From NCBI GenBank assembly GCA_019155205.2, contig JAHNZQ020000079.1:862062-926061 (forward strand): a stretch of 64,000 nucleotides of DNA, in the 5' to 3' direction. A program made the position numbers and the translations under genes. Below are positions 54,237-64,000 of the stretch, piece by piece. The number at the start of each line of letters is the position of its first letter. Position 1 is the stretch's first letter. The DNA is from Gracilaria vermiculophylla. Taxonomy: Eukaryota > Rhodophyta > Florideophyceae > Gracilariales > Gracilariaceae. The notes below the pieces were generated by a model that was not told where the DNA came from, searched no databases, and saw only the letters and a list, made by a program, of their open reading frames with translations.

Positions 54237-56591
54237 CTAGAATGACAATGTCAAACTCCCCGCAGTGGCAAGGCACTCCTTGTAGTACGAATCCCTACGC
54301 TGCTCCTTCAGGAACTCCGCTACGGTAATGTGGAGAACTTCTTTCTCCTCCTCAACAAGAGCCATCACCTCAGAGAGTCTGCTATACCTTTCTTCAGGTT
54401 CGCAGCATTCCAAACATTCTCCGTCGAATCCTTCTTTCCTGTCGGCGTTCTGGATGACCACACACGGGACGTTGTCCTCCAAAGGTGTTTTATCTTCCCC
54501 ATCGGTGGAGATCCGCGAGAGCGCATCCGCAGCCTGGTGTTTTATGCCGGGACGATGGAGGATGTCAAACTTGAACTCCAGAAGGCGCGACCTCCACTTT
54601 TCTAGGCGACCGGAAGCATCCGTCAAAAACAGTATCCACTTCAGTGGTGCGTGGTCCGTCCTCAAGTTGAAGCGCGCGCCTTCCAGGTATGGGCGTAAAA
54701 TCAAAACCGCCCACACGATGGCGAGACACTCGCGCTCCGAAGTGAAATAATTCCGTTCCGTAGAGGAGAGGCTGCGACTCCAATACCCGATGGGTTGAAG
54801 TCCACTTTCAGGTTGTTCCTGTAGGAGGGCACATCCAACCTGGTACTTACAGGCGTCAGTGTCCAGCACCATTCGGGTGTGCCGCTTCGGAAGTACCAAG
54901 ATCGGTGGTTCTATTAGTCTCCTCTTCAGGGTGTCAAAGGCTTCAAACTCCTCGTCCGTCAAGATAGCCAATTGCGTCGGCTTGTCCTTCTCCAAGAGGC
55001 GACGTAACGGCGCCGCTGTACGGGAGAAATTCGGTACAAACCTCCGGAAGACGTTACACAACCCTCGGAAGGAGCGGAGCTCCGTCTGGTTTGTGGGAGG
55101 GCGAGCTTTCTTGATGGCATCCTGAGTTTTTTTGGAGACCTGTAGGCGGTCCGGGAGCACAACGTGCCCCAGGTAGTCCACCGATGACTTGAAAAAGAAA
55201 CATTTCTCCAGCTTCAAGGTGAGTCTAGCATCCTTTACGAGTTGGAGCACGTGCTTCGCATGAATGAAGTGCTTCTCCACGCTACGGGAGTATACGATGA
55301 CGTTATAGATGTACACCAAGGCGTAGTGCCACTTCACCTTTATCAGGATAATGTCCACCGCTCGTTAGAACGTGGCCGGTGCATTCTTAGATCCAAATGG
55401 CATCCGTAGGAATCTGAAGATCCCGCAGTGCGAGGTAAACGTTGTCTTCTCCTTATCGGAGTCGTCCATCTCAATCTGCCAATAGCCGCTGTTGGCATCC
55501 AGCATGGAGAAAATGGACGCATCGCCTAAAGAGTCGATACATTCATCCATACGGGGTATCGGGTACGAATCGCTTACCGTAACCTCGTTGAGGCACCTGC
55601 AGTCAATACAGAACCTTAGGGAGCCATCTTTCTTCTTGGGAACCACCACCGGGGAGGCCCACTTGGAACTGGAAGGCTCGATAACGCCCTTCTCCAGCAT
55701 CCGGTGGACCTCATCGCGTTCGAAATCGCGCGCATGGGGTCCGGCCCACCTCAGGAGTTGATGTACCGGTTTCGCATCCGGTGTGAGCTGAATCCTGTGC
55801 TTGGCAAGGCTGACCTTACCAAGGTCGCCAGAGTACATGTTCTCAAAGGCGGATAGCATCTCCACTATTCTATGGCAATACTCTTCGAAATCATCGCCAA
55901 TTTGGAGCTTCTCCTGCCTGGTGGCAGGATTCTCTTCCTCTGGAGCCGAGGAAGTCGCTTCCGCCTCCATGGTGGCGATTAAATCGCAGTCCAGAAGGTC
56001 TTCCGATCGAGAAAGGTGAGCCAGTCCTGCAGGGGCGGGTAGTGCCAGTCCAACGGCAACTCCTTTCTGGAGCCGTATCGGCGACTCCTTGAGGTTGGCG
56101 AGCACAACCCTGAAGGGAATGTTCGGTATTATTTCCACAGAACCGTTCGCCTTCATGGAGTGCTGCTTCGTATTCAGGTGTGGACTTCTCTGTAGGAATA
56201 AAAAGCCAGATACAGAAGTCTGCACCCAAACTTCGGCCTGACTCCTCGCGGGTATTTCAACGCTCTTCATCACTCGGAGCTTATTCGACTGGGTCTCCTT
56301 TGAAAGGTTACTCACGTGACGCGCGTTGGCGTCCGGTCCTCGAGATGCGGACACGATACCTACAGATGCAGCGTTGTGAAACGTCACCTTCCGCAGGCGT
56401 GGGTAGATTGCACGTACATACCGATCCACAAAGAAAGTGGCCAATATGCACTGTGCGGCCAAGTTAGTCGCCACGAGGAAGCACACTTTCACTTGTAAGG
56501 AGCCCAACCGGAGGTACAAGGGGATTGCGCCGAGGATGGTCAATGCTCGACGCGACGCATTGCGCACCGTAGGGAGCTTGCCAGTCCTCAA
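54237..56591 (-). pseudogene. Gypsy reverse transcriptase and RNase H
   Basis: VHRMLEKGVIEPSSSKWASP, FCIDCRCLNEVTV, FSMLDANSGYWQIEMDDSD (first RT Asp) and FRFLRMPFGSKNAPATF are followed by an in-frame stop at 55365. The next block has the position of the YxDD box but reads YIYN, so both catalytic Asp are gone (each explained by one base change, G to T and G to A). RNase H follows with MVLDTDACKYQVGCALLQ, RSLSSTERNYFTSERECLA and LRTDHAPLKWIL, then HRPGIKHQAADALSR. Confidence 0.85.
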
Positions 56592-56966
56592 GGAGCCGAG
56601 AGCAGACCACTAGGACAAGTCGGCGTGCACCAGATTTGGGCCAGCTCCGATATCGAGGATAGCGCGCACGGTGATAGAGGCGAGCAAGAATCATCCGATA
56701 GAGGCGAACCCTTTGTAATTCTCACGGCGGAGGGTGCAAACAGAATCCTCAAAGGTGTCGAATGTGTCCAGCGGGATTGCGGGGCTCGCAGATTCGGCGT
56801 CGACGGAGCAGACGGCTTCTCCTCTTTTCCTAAAGGTGACCTCCATGGAGCTGAGGCTTGATGGTAAAGAGCCAAGTTGTGCCTCTACGCGTGGCTCTGA
56901 GGGTTTTCCTGGTTGGAGAGGGGCTGAGTTCCAGTCAAGGATGGCGTCTGCGGTCGTGCAGCGCAA
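56592..56966 (-). pseudogene. Gypsy aspartic protease region
   Basis: ITVRAILDIGAGPNLVHADL near 56,640 has the layout of a retroviral-type aspartic protease, with the active-site D-[ST]-G reading DIG. An in-frame stop follows shortly after and the upstream part is in a different frame. Confidence 0.6.
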
Positions 56967-57163
56967 TGCGACGTGTGCCCTTGAGGTGCAACCGGCTGGG
57001 GCACCGACACCTGCATTGTGCGTGCACGTGACAGTGGGACAGGCTGCACTCCCGGTGGAGCACGGTAACCGTAGTTTCCTTGAGGGGAGCGGATGTCACG
57101 ATTTGCAGTTCGATAACTTCCGCTCTCCGTTGGCGAGTCCTTCAGGTTTTGGAAGTTTTTCTC

Positions 57164-59161
57164 TCATTTCTGCAGGATGGCGGCCCTCATTGCCGGGGAA
57201 AGAATCATACCGTGTGCGGGCTCTCGTGACAGGCAAATCCTGCAAGGTGTTGGGTAGCCTCGATGGTTCGCAAATCGGGCGCTCCTGTAAGATCCTGCCG
57301 AGGCGTACGACGTGGGAGACGAGGGTGTCCTCGTCCTAGACAGTGCTCCCTTAAAAAAGGCGTATGTGAGGGCAAGGGCCTCTTGCTCTCCTACGAGCGT
57401 GAGCTCGTCGACCTCCTCCCAGGTGCTGGAGTCCATCGTCAGGGCGGATGCCCGACGGGTCCTTGAGGCCGCCGGTTTGTCGGAAAGTGGAGTGTGGCTA
57501 CGACGAGCGGCACGGTAGGTATCCCCATAGGATTCCGTGAAACGCGCTAGCTCCGTGTAGGTGGTATTTGGGTGCGTTATCAGGTGATTACGCACCCTCG
57601 CAGGTATCGAGGGAAGGAGTCCCTCGACAAACAACGAGTTCAACCGCCGTTCGCAGTACAAGTTCCCACACCGAAGGGCTCTCGTCCACAGCTTCTGTGA
57701 GAACTCCGTCTCGGTCCATCCGGTGTTCTGCTTATAGGAGGTGACTTCAGTATCAGCATCGGCTACCACCTCGTCCGTGGCGTACCTTTTAAGGAGGAAA
57801 TTGACTACCTCCGTGTACGTCGTCAAGATCTCCGTTCTAGGATCATCCACAGTGGTGCTCTCCCCCGTGAGGCGTGGTTACACCAACGAGTGCGCTTGGC
57901 CTGTGAGGTATAACTGAAAGCACCATACGGCGGAACCCTTATAGACACCATTGGTGTTACACGCTGAACGGAAGCGCGTAAGTAACTTCAACACCAAAAT
58001 GGGGTCTTCGCCTGAGATGGAGTGCTGTTTCATTTGAATATCCATGCGGCGCTGCATTTTTGTGAGTCGTTTCGCTACCGACGCATCGTAGAGAGTGGAG
58101 CGATCATCTAACCTGTACGTGTCATAATCCACCACTTTGGCGAAGAGGTCGTTAAGCGGGACGACCTTCCTGACCCTTCTGCTCTTCTCCTTGGGAGGTA
58201 TACTGTCCTCCGAGGTGGAGCTGTTCACGGATTCAGAGTCTGAGCTTCTCTCCGAATCGGTGTCTCACTTTCTTCTTTACTCCCTCCGTTTCTTTCGGCG
58301 TCTTTCCTTAACATGGTCTGGGTTACTGGCGATACCCCCGTTATCGGGATCCACCCGATGAGTATCCTGTTCTTCTCTCCTTGGGTGAATTCCTTCACGA
58401 CTGGTATTTTGTCCTCCTCCGCGGGGCGTCATGTCCAGACGGTGCATAGCAATATTCCTGAGATGGTCCCGTTTCCCTTCGGCAGTATCCTTTCCTCCTC
58501 TAGCGTAGGAGGTGGCTGTATCCTGTCCTTCTCTGCCCGGGGTCAACTTAGGTGTTGATAGAGGGAACCTCTCCTGTACTCAAGAATAACTTTGAAACGC
58601 CGCTGCGGGGAGCAGCTGCGCGGTTTGGGAGCGAACCTCCGCACGGATAACATCTGAGATCACCTCGAGGAAAGGATCGGAATCCAGCAAAGCATCCACA
58701 GCACGGTGGGCGCTCTCCGTTGCAATTTCCTCCACAAGGACGTGGCGGCGCGTTCCGAAAAGGGCTTCAACACCTGCAGGTATTCTTTTGAACAGCTCGT
58801 ATGAGATCCAATCCGTAAGGCGCAGGGCCAGGGACTCCAGGAGGGAGTTAGCCTCCGGGTGTTCCGGTCCCTGCAGCTCCTGAGGTGGCGGCGGCTGTGA
58901 TGCCGTGTGCGGTTCTTCAACCTCCACGTCGGCGTTCTCCAGAGGTGTCGCGGGAGATTCCGCTTGCCTCCGATCATGCATTCTCCTAAGGCGATTCCTG
59001 AAAGGCTCCACAGAGGAGCCAGGATTCCGAAGGAGACTTTGAGGGTCCTCCAGTGTGGCGGCCATCTCCTGGGGAGCGCTGCGCGTGTTGCGCCCACCAA
59101 CGGAGTCGGTTGCTTGAGGATACTGTAGGGGGGTTTCCATTGGCAGTTCTGAGGAATTCAT
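57164..59161 (-). pseudogene. Gypsy gag region
   Basis: Starts MNSSELPMETPLQYPQ at 59161. It is an acidic/Pro-rich N-terminus, a helical segment (LLESLALRLTDWISYELFKR), an Arg/Asp-rich stretch, then RTEILTTYTEVVNFLLKRYA, WTETEFSQKLWTRAL and LFVEGLLPSIPARVRNHLI, typical of the Gypsy gag capsid domain. At least two stops or shifts divide it (58,577, 57,875). The nucleocapsid zinc knuckle is not clearly preserved. Confidence 0.72.
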
Positions 59162-59300
59162 AGAGGAGTCGGCCCGGGGTGATTTTCTTCCACTTCCGAA
59201 TCACCTTAAGGAAGACTTCCACTGTTGGGGTTGGTCGTTGCAAACTAGATACACGGTTCTGCTGCTACTCGTGCGAATCCTTTAGGAACTGTGACATTCT

Positions 59301-59314
59301 GAGTTGGGAGACCA
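59301..59314 (-). other. Candidate tRNA primer-binding site
   Basis: On the minus strand, two bases after the 5' LTR end, tggtctcccaactc. It begins with TGG as expected for pairing to a tRNA CCA end. The matching tRNA was not identified. Confidence 0.6.
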
Positions 59315-59316
59315 GT

Positions 59317-59869
59317 TGTCGTACTGTCAGCCTTCCTCTCGAGGTAGTAAAGCTCAACGTCTGTTAGGAGTTTTTGTTGACTCCAAAGGTGCGTGTTCCT
59401 AAAGGTGCTCTCCGGTATCCGCTGTCGCGAGCCAAGAGAATTCTTAAAGGGGATCTGCAAACACCAAGCGGAGGGGGAGGTTTACTGGGCGGACGATGCT
59501 CATTCAGCAGCTGCTATGATGCGATCTGGGGATCGGCGGCTTAGAAACCTGAGTTGATCGACGAGTGACTCCGACCGGAAAAGTAGATGAAGACTCAAGG
59601 GTGCTTGCCTTTACTTCCCTGGAGGTGAAGCTCAACCGGCAGGTTAAATACCGAGCCAGGAGCCCGCCCCGACAGGTCTCACTACTGTAGTAATTACCTG
59701 CATAAATTAACTAAAATAAATAATAATTCTACCATCCCTTAAGGATACTGTAGCGCACGTGGGCGGAACTATGCACCACGTGGCCCAGCTAATAAAATAC
59801 GAGTCCTGCTTAGGAATGCTACACCATAAGGCAACACCGCCATACTTTCTTAGGAGCCATTGTACTACA
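59317..59869 (-). repeat. 5' LTR of the Gypsy element
   Basis: 553 bp, tgtcgtactgtcagccttcc to cattgtactaca in plus-strand reading. Same length as the reconstructed solo LTR at 32850-37258. Confidence 0.9.
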
Positions 59870-59874
59870 CTGAG

Positions 59875-61317
59875 TAAGTCTAAGCACCTCCTGGCTAAGT
59901 CTCGACTTCTACGGTCCTTACAGAGCTCAGCTGGTCATCTATTTATGCTTCGAGGGCTCTTTGATCTGCAAACTTGTGTCTGCCACTAATTATCGGTTTC
60001 CGTAAGCCTATTGACCATCCTTGGCCTCCAGCTGTTTCGTTGCTGTCGCTTTTATTATATGTTTCATTTGGTCTCTCATATAAGGTTGCTCCACGGCTTT
60101 GCTCCCTAAACCCTTTAACCTCTTCGCTGTGCCTTCGAGGCAGTCTCACGTGCGCCCCTCGCTGCATTACATTTTGTTCACCTGGATTGAAAAGTGAAGG
60201 TACATTTTAATTGGTTAAGAAAAGAGAGTCGCTAAGGAAAAACAACACTGCATACCGTTTGGATTCGGCAGTGGCTGAACAGAAGTGAAGTAATAATGGA
60301 ATACTAAAGATGAAAGAAGAAGATAAAGATTTTTTTCTTATTAGAATGCAAGAAGATGAACAGACTACTCAGTGAAGAAGTAGTATCTGGACAGAAATTC
60401 TTTATCATCACGAAACCCTTAGAAAAAGCTACTCTTCGTAAATTTCTTCTACCTGTCGAACAAGAAACTAGAAACATTGGTTGAGCGTATAGAAATCTTA
60501 GCGTTTCAAAAGAAATGTTTATACAAATTCAGTCCCAGAGTTTGAGTACGGTAACTTCTCCGCAACACGTCTTAAATGTGATTTAACCTGCGGAGGCAAC
60601 TATCGTTGGCGAATAGAGTTGTTTTTCTTGAACCGAGTGTTTTCTTTTAAGGTATTGGTTGCTATTTTGAGATCAACATCTCAATAGGTTGAGAAAGAAG
60701 AAGGTGTTGGGTATGGTCTGGTACAGAATCACTTAAAGGTGGCGCATAGCTAACGTATGCAGTAATGTACTTGCACCAACGTTTTCAGATCGAAGCTAAA
60801 CTACAAAGCAGAGGTAGGCAATTCTACCAAGCATATTAAAGTTCTCGATAAAGGTGCTATCTAAAACTCAATATTGCGGTTTTCAACAATTTGCATCGAG
60901 GTACAACTCAGCAAACTGATGCATGACAGCTATGTGCACTTATAAGACCATGACAGGGCACAAACTCACAATGTTTGCGTGTCATTGGAATCATCCTCCT
61001 CTTACAATCATCATCTACGTCAACGAAGTCCAAGTGCTCGAATACGGCGTCATTGTCATGAAAATGACTTTAACTAAAAAATAGGGCCCACTATCTGGAA
61101 CAGCAAATGCGTTCACCTAACAGTGGTTTTCAGCCAGCCCGTTGAGAAAGTACATGCAAACTTCTAAATCTCTAAATGAAAGCAATTTTCAAATACAAAA
61201 ATGAGCAAAACCTCATTTTTAGAGTCATAGTAGTCACTGATATTATCTTGCAGAACCTCTCTGTCTATGAAGCGAATCTTTGCATTATCTCCAGGACCGT
61301 GAATCTCCTTTACGAAC
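59875..61317. other. AT-rich intergenic region, nothing recognised
   Basis: Right flank of the Gypsy element. No family, RNA gene or repeat could be supported. Confidence 0.5.
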
Positions 61318-62650
61318 CATGACGTCAAAATCAGTACTTTTTCCGGCACTGATGAATAGAGAGCTTTTTAGAAGTCTTAAATTCAAAAAGGGGCTTCCAA
61401 CTGAAGGTGGACGCCGTCGTGATCATCAAATTACTCGTCAGGCTCTTTTTCCACCCTCAAAAGTACCGTTTATGTACGTTTTGTATTCATTTTTCGACCA
61501 TTATATCACAAAATTAACAGGAAGAGCTCGCGGCATAGTTCATAATATTCTTAAGAAATACGAGCCCATTTTGAAACGCGTATACTCGACGTGTTTTCAA
61601 TGGATGTTTTGGATATCGCTTCAGTAATGGCGACTGCCGTCGTTTAAAAACAACAGAAATGTGCTCAGGATTACCGCTAGTGTGGCCCTGCACGCAGAGG
61701 GCGATGTGGAACTTATGCCTGATATTTAGAGTATCGAACTCTTTGTGTTCTACTTTTCTTATTTTTCACAAGGCGATTGCTATTGCACGTTTCATTGGAT
61801 ACAGACCATAACACTATACAAATGCCATCTCCATGAACGTGTAACAGTTTAATGACGCAATTCGTATGAAGCATCACAAATGTCATAATTTGAACGCCGT
61901 TCGTGATGATTTGAAACTGTTTCTATAGGAATATGGTGAGTATGCTATTCAAAATATGTTTCACAATGAATAAACTCAAGACCATTATATTAGAAACGTA
62001 TTTGTGATTTCACCTAATGGGAAGATTTGAGCATGTACTCTATGCGCTCCTGGTAGCATGCATGACTCTGTAATAGAATATTTCCGAAGCCCATACCATC
62101 ATCGTAAACCACAAAATGCACAACACGGCGGAGTATCGGTTACGTTCTCAGCTTTTTGCAGGAAGTGTCATCTGTTTCTTTTAAGTTCAGCTCAAGATGA
62201 GACAGGTGATAAAGATTCAGAGCACATTGTATGCTAGAGTCAAGCTACCTCTGTTTTGCAAGCTTCCAAGGAGGGCATTAAGGCGTTCTAGGGCATGTTA
62301 CGGTGCATAAAAGACCTTTTTCTTTACTAAAAGAATTGAGACCGGCAAATAATACTACTTTACAGTGCTCATCTATTCAATTTCGAAACTCGAATGGTTG
62401 GCATATGCGAGTTCCTTTCAATCTATTTTCCACACATGCCTGAGGATGCGAGATACTATCTGCAGGACACATTCATTTTCTACTAACAAGTAGATGTCAC
62501 GCAGACCATTGTCAGCGTCATCGCCATGAACTTCTGATTACGACTGTTCTCATCAAGGCTGTGCAACCTAATCTCTTCGTGTTTTTTCCTATGGCGTTTC
62601 AAGCTCTCTTCTCAATGTTTTTGATCCTTCATTATTGACACATGAAAAAA
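61318..62650 (+). pseudogene. DDE_4-type transposase relic
   Basis: Heavily decayed, in several frames. An N-terminal stretch (61318-61627) includes LFPPSKVPFMYVLYSFFDH. The clearest block is near 61,900-62,080: NAVRDDLKLFL, TQDHYIRNVFVISPNGKI, ACTLCAPGSMHDSVIEYF, which follows the pattern Asp-His-Tyr...Val-Phe-x-Pro-x-Gly...Ala-Pro-Gly-x-x-His-Asp-Ser of DDE_4 endonucleases found in oomycete and algal transposons. Terminal repeats were not found. Confidence 0.5.
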
Positions 62651-62990
62651 ATCCATGTGGTCGTCTCCATTACCCTTCCCATGTATTACTGACCGCGGAC
62701 GACCTAAACGGCGGCGGATCTTCGAGGAGAGTTAAAAAACGGGTTCTTTAGTGGTATTAAATTCTTTCTCATGTATCGCTTTCTCGAGTAGATTTGTCTG
62801 TTTCATGTAAAATAAACAACTCTGAGTCAGGACATGAAGCCTTCACTGTATCGTTAACGTCTTTCTTCCATGCAAGTTGAGCACGGGTACTGACACTTTG
62901 GCGAATTGCTTTCATATAGACACATCTTTAGGAATTGTTGGATGCGCGGTAGTTACTTGAAGACTATGGAGCGTTAAAAAGTACGCATCA

Positions 62991-63350
62991 GTGATTGAAA
63001 AATACGTTCGCGCTTCGAGATCATGTCCTTTTAATCATTTAGCAAAGCTTTCCATTTTTCTCGTCCAAAAGAAAGATGACTCTATATGGGATTTATGGAA
63101 AACACCAGTGTCCTTTTTGCGGAATCCGAAACCTCGTGGTGCAGAAACAGCTTTCTTTTCTTATGCTATAGTCCGTCGTTTGAGAATGGGTTTAAAAGTA
63201 ATCGTAACTGATCGTTGGGCAGATCCAGACGCGTATATCGCAGGAACAGCGCATTTCATGGATAAGACTTCTACCAAGAGGATGGCGGAATACAGAAAGG
63301 CTTTAGAAATAGGTGGCTGGATAGAAGCTGAGCAAGACGGGTTATGGTAA
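62991..63350 (+). CDS. Unrecognised 3' coding segment
   Basis: An open frame of 119 codons ending EIGGWIEAEQDGLW. The composition looks protein-like from KKDDSIWDLWKTP onward (about 63070), including GLKVIVTDRWADPDAYIAG and a Lys/Arg-rich helix. No ATG lies at a sensible place, so it could be the last exon of a gene whose 5' part is upstream (a CAAAAG acceptor-like site is near 63,070), or a degraded gene. I do not recognise a family. Confidence 0.35.
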   Translation: MIEKYVRASRSCPFNHLAKLSIFLVQKKDDSIWDLWKTPVSFLRNPKPRGAETAFFSYAIVRRLRMGLKVIVTDRWADPDAYIAGTAHFMDKTSTKRMAEYRKALEIGGWIEAEQDGLW

Positions 63351-64000
63351 GATGCGTTGTAACCGCTGAGAGGGAGTGCTGTGTCTGTCCTATATGAAAA
63401 CTGGTTGTGAGTTTGAATGTCGAGTTTGGAGGAATTACAGTTTAGATAAATAGTTTGGCACCAACACAGCAATAAGTAAATTTTGGAAAAAAGCTCGAAT
63501 GGAGCGGAGGCATCTCCGATTTTCGCAATTTCTGAGTATTCGCTAGAGCGCTAATTTAACGAATTTAAATGTGCAATTTTTTCAATTTGAGGTTGTGAAA
63601 TTTGTCCACTAAAAAATCACGAATGCTCTGGATGCAGTTATCTTAGTTTTGTCACAGTCTAGCTCTATAGATACGAAAAAATCGAGTAACAAGACCGGTT
63701 CCTCACTGGAAAAAATCTTCACTTGAATAGTAATTTTAGCCTACTGATTCAGTTTTCTACCAAATCGGTAACAGTTTTTGGTAAAGTAGAAGACGAATAA
63801 TTTTACAGAGCATCGGGGTACGAAAAGGGCTCTTTACAAAAGAGGCTCGTTTTTTAAATCTTTCAAGCTGAAATAAAGGAGTTCTTTCTTCTTCCTCTGG
63901 ACTGCTCTTTGAGAGAGATCGGAAACTTTGGAACCAGTAGCTTCGTGCCGGCGACTTCTTCCGTGAACAAGTTAGTTATCAGACGAGGAACCATTTGTGT
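63351..64000. other. AT-rich intergenic region, nothing recognised
   Basis: No open frame, repeat or RNA gene that I can support up to the window end. Confidence 0.5.

Larger units (their letters stand above)
47130..59869 (-). mobile_element. Gypsy LTR retrotransposon with chromodomain-like end, complete but decayed
   Basis: LTRs begin TGT.GTAC and end GTACTACA in plus-strand reading. A perfect 5-bp target duplication CTGAG lies at 47125-47129 and 59870-59874. The element runs right to left: 5' LTR, primer site, gag, protease, reverse transcriptase, RNase H, integrase with chromodomain-like tail, an antisense accessory ORF, polypurine tract, 3' LTR. Its 12.7 kb include a 2.3-kb piggyBac-type insertion, so it was about 10.4 kb. 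Every ORF has stops or frameshifts, so it cannot move by itself now. Confidence 0.9.

Overview
The window looks like nuclear DNA of a photosynthetic eukaryote, most likely a florideophyte red alga of the Chondrus type. The reasons are almost intronless genes packed tail-to-tail, proteins with plastid-style N-termini, an HLIP-like plastid protein, and a compact gene island followed by a large block of nested transposons. The species is inferred, not proven.

Gene island (about 1.3-30.0 kb). A Tc1/mariner copy at the left edge stops 100 bp before the first gene. Then come a PTRHD1-type protein (+), KDPG aldolase (-), a ferric reductase/NADPH oxidase-family protein (+), a Ser/Arg heptad-repeat protein (+), an EMAPII/AIMP1-type tRNA-binding protein (-), a PlsC-type acyltransferase lacking its catalytic His (-), a two-lobed SppA protease with a large insertion (+), an INTS11-type beta-CASP nuclease (-), myo-inositol-1-phosphate synthase (+), an HLIP-like plastid protein (-), an MFS transporter with one 80-nt intron (+), an FAD monooxygenase (-), and an in-frame fusion of a PUS1-type pseudouridine synthase with a GALK2-type sugar kinase (+). 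Neighbours mostly alternate strand, with convergent gaps as short as 23 bp. The genes are housekeeping functions and do not form one pathway.

Transposon block (about 30.9-63 kb). This part can be read as strata. A non-autonomous Tc1-like element has double terminal repeats. A pogo-like element (32297-38909, TA target) was hit by a Gypsy LTR that is now a solo LTR (target AAACC), and that LTR was hit by a Harbinger element (target TTA). A second, inverted pogo copy abuts the first and shares its TA. A third pogo fragment abuts the second and is cut by another Harbinger (40201-43124). After a decayed Tc1 copy there is a 12.7-kb Gypsy element on the minus strand (47130-59869) with target duplication CTGAG. 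It carries gag, pol, a chromodomain-like C-terminus and an antisense accessory ORF, and that ORF is split by a piggyBac-type element containing a 100-N assembly gap. A decayed DDE_4-type transposase and one unrecognised ORF close the window.

The observations most worth following are the PUS1-GALK fusion, the antisense ORF of the Gypsy element, the chain of pogo copies sharing TA targets, and the SxIP/RRxS repeat protein. All work was by eye; identities, divergences and database matches were not computed.
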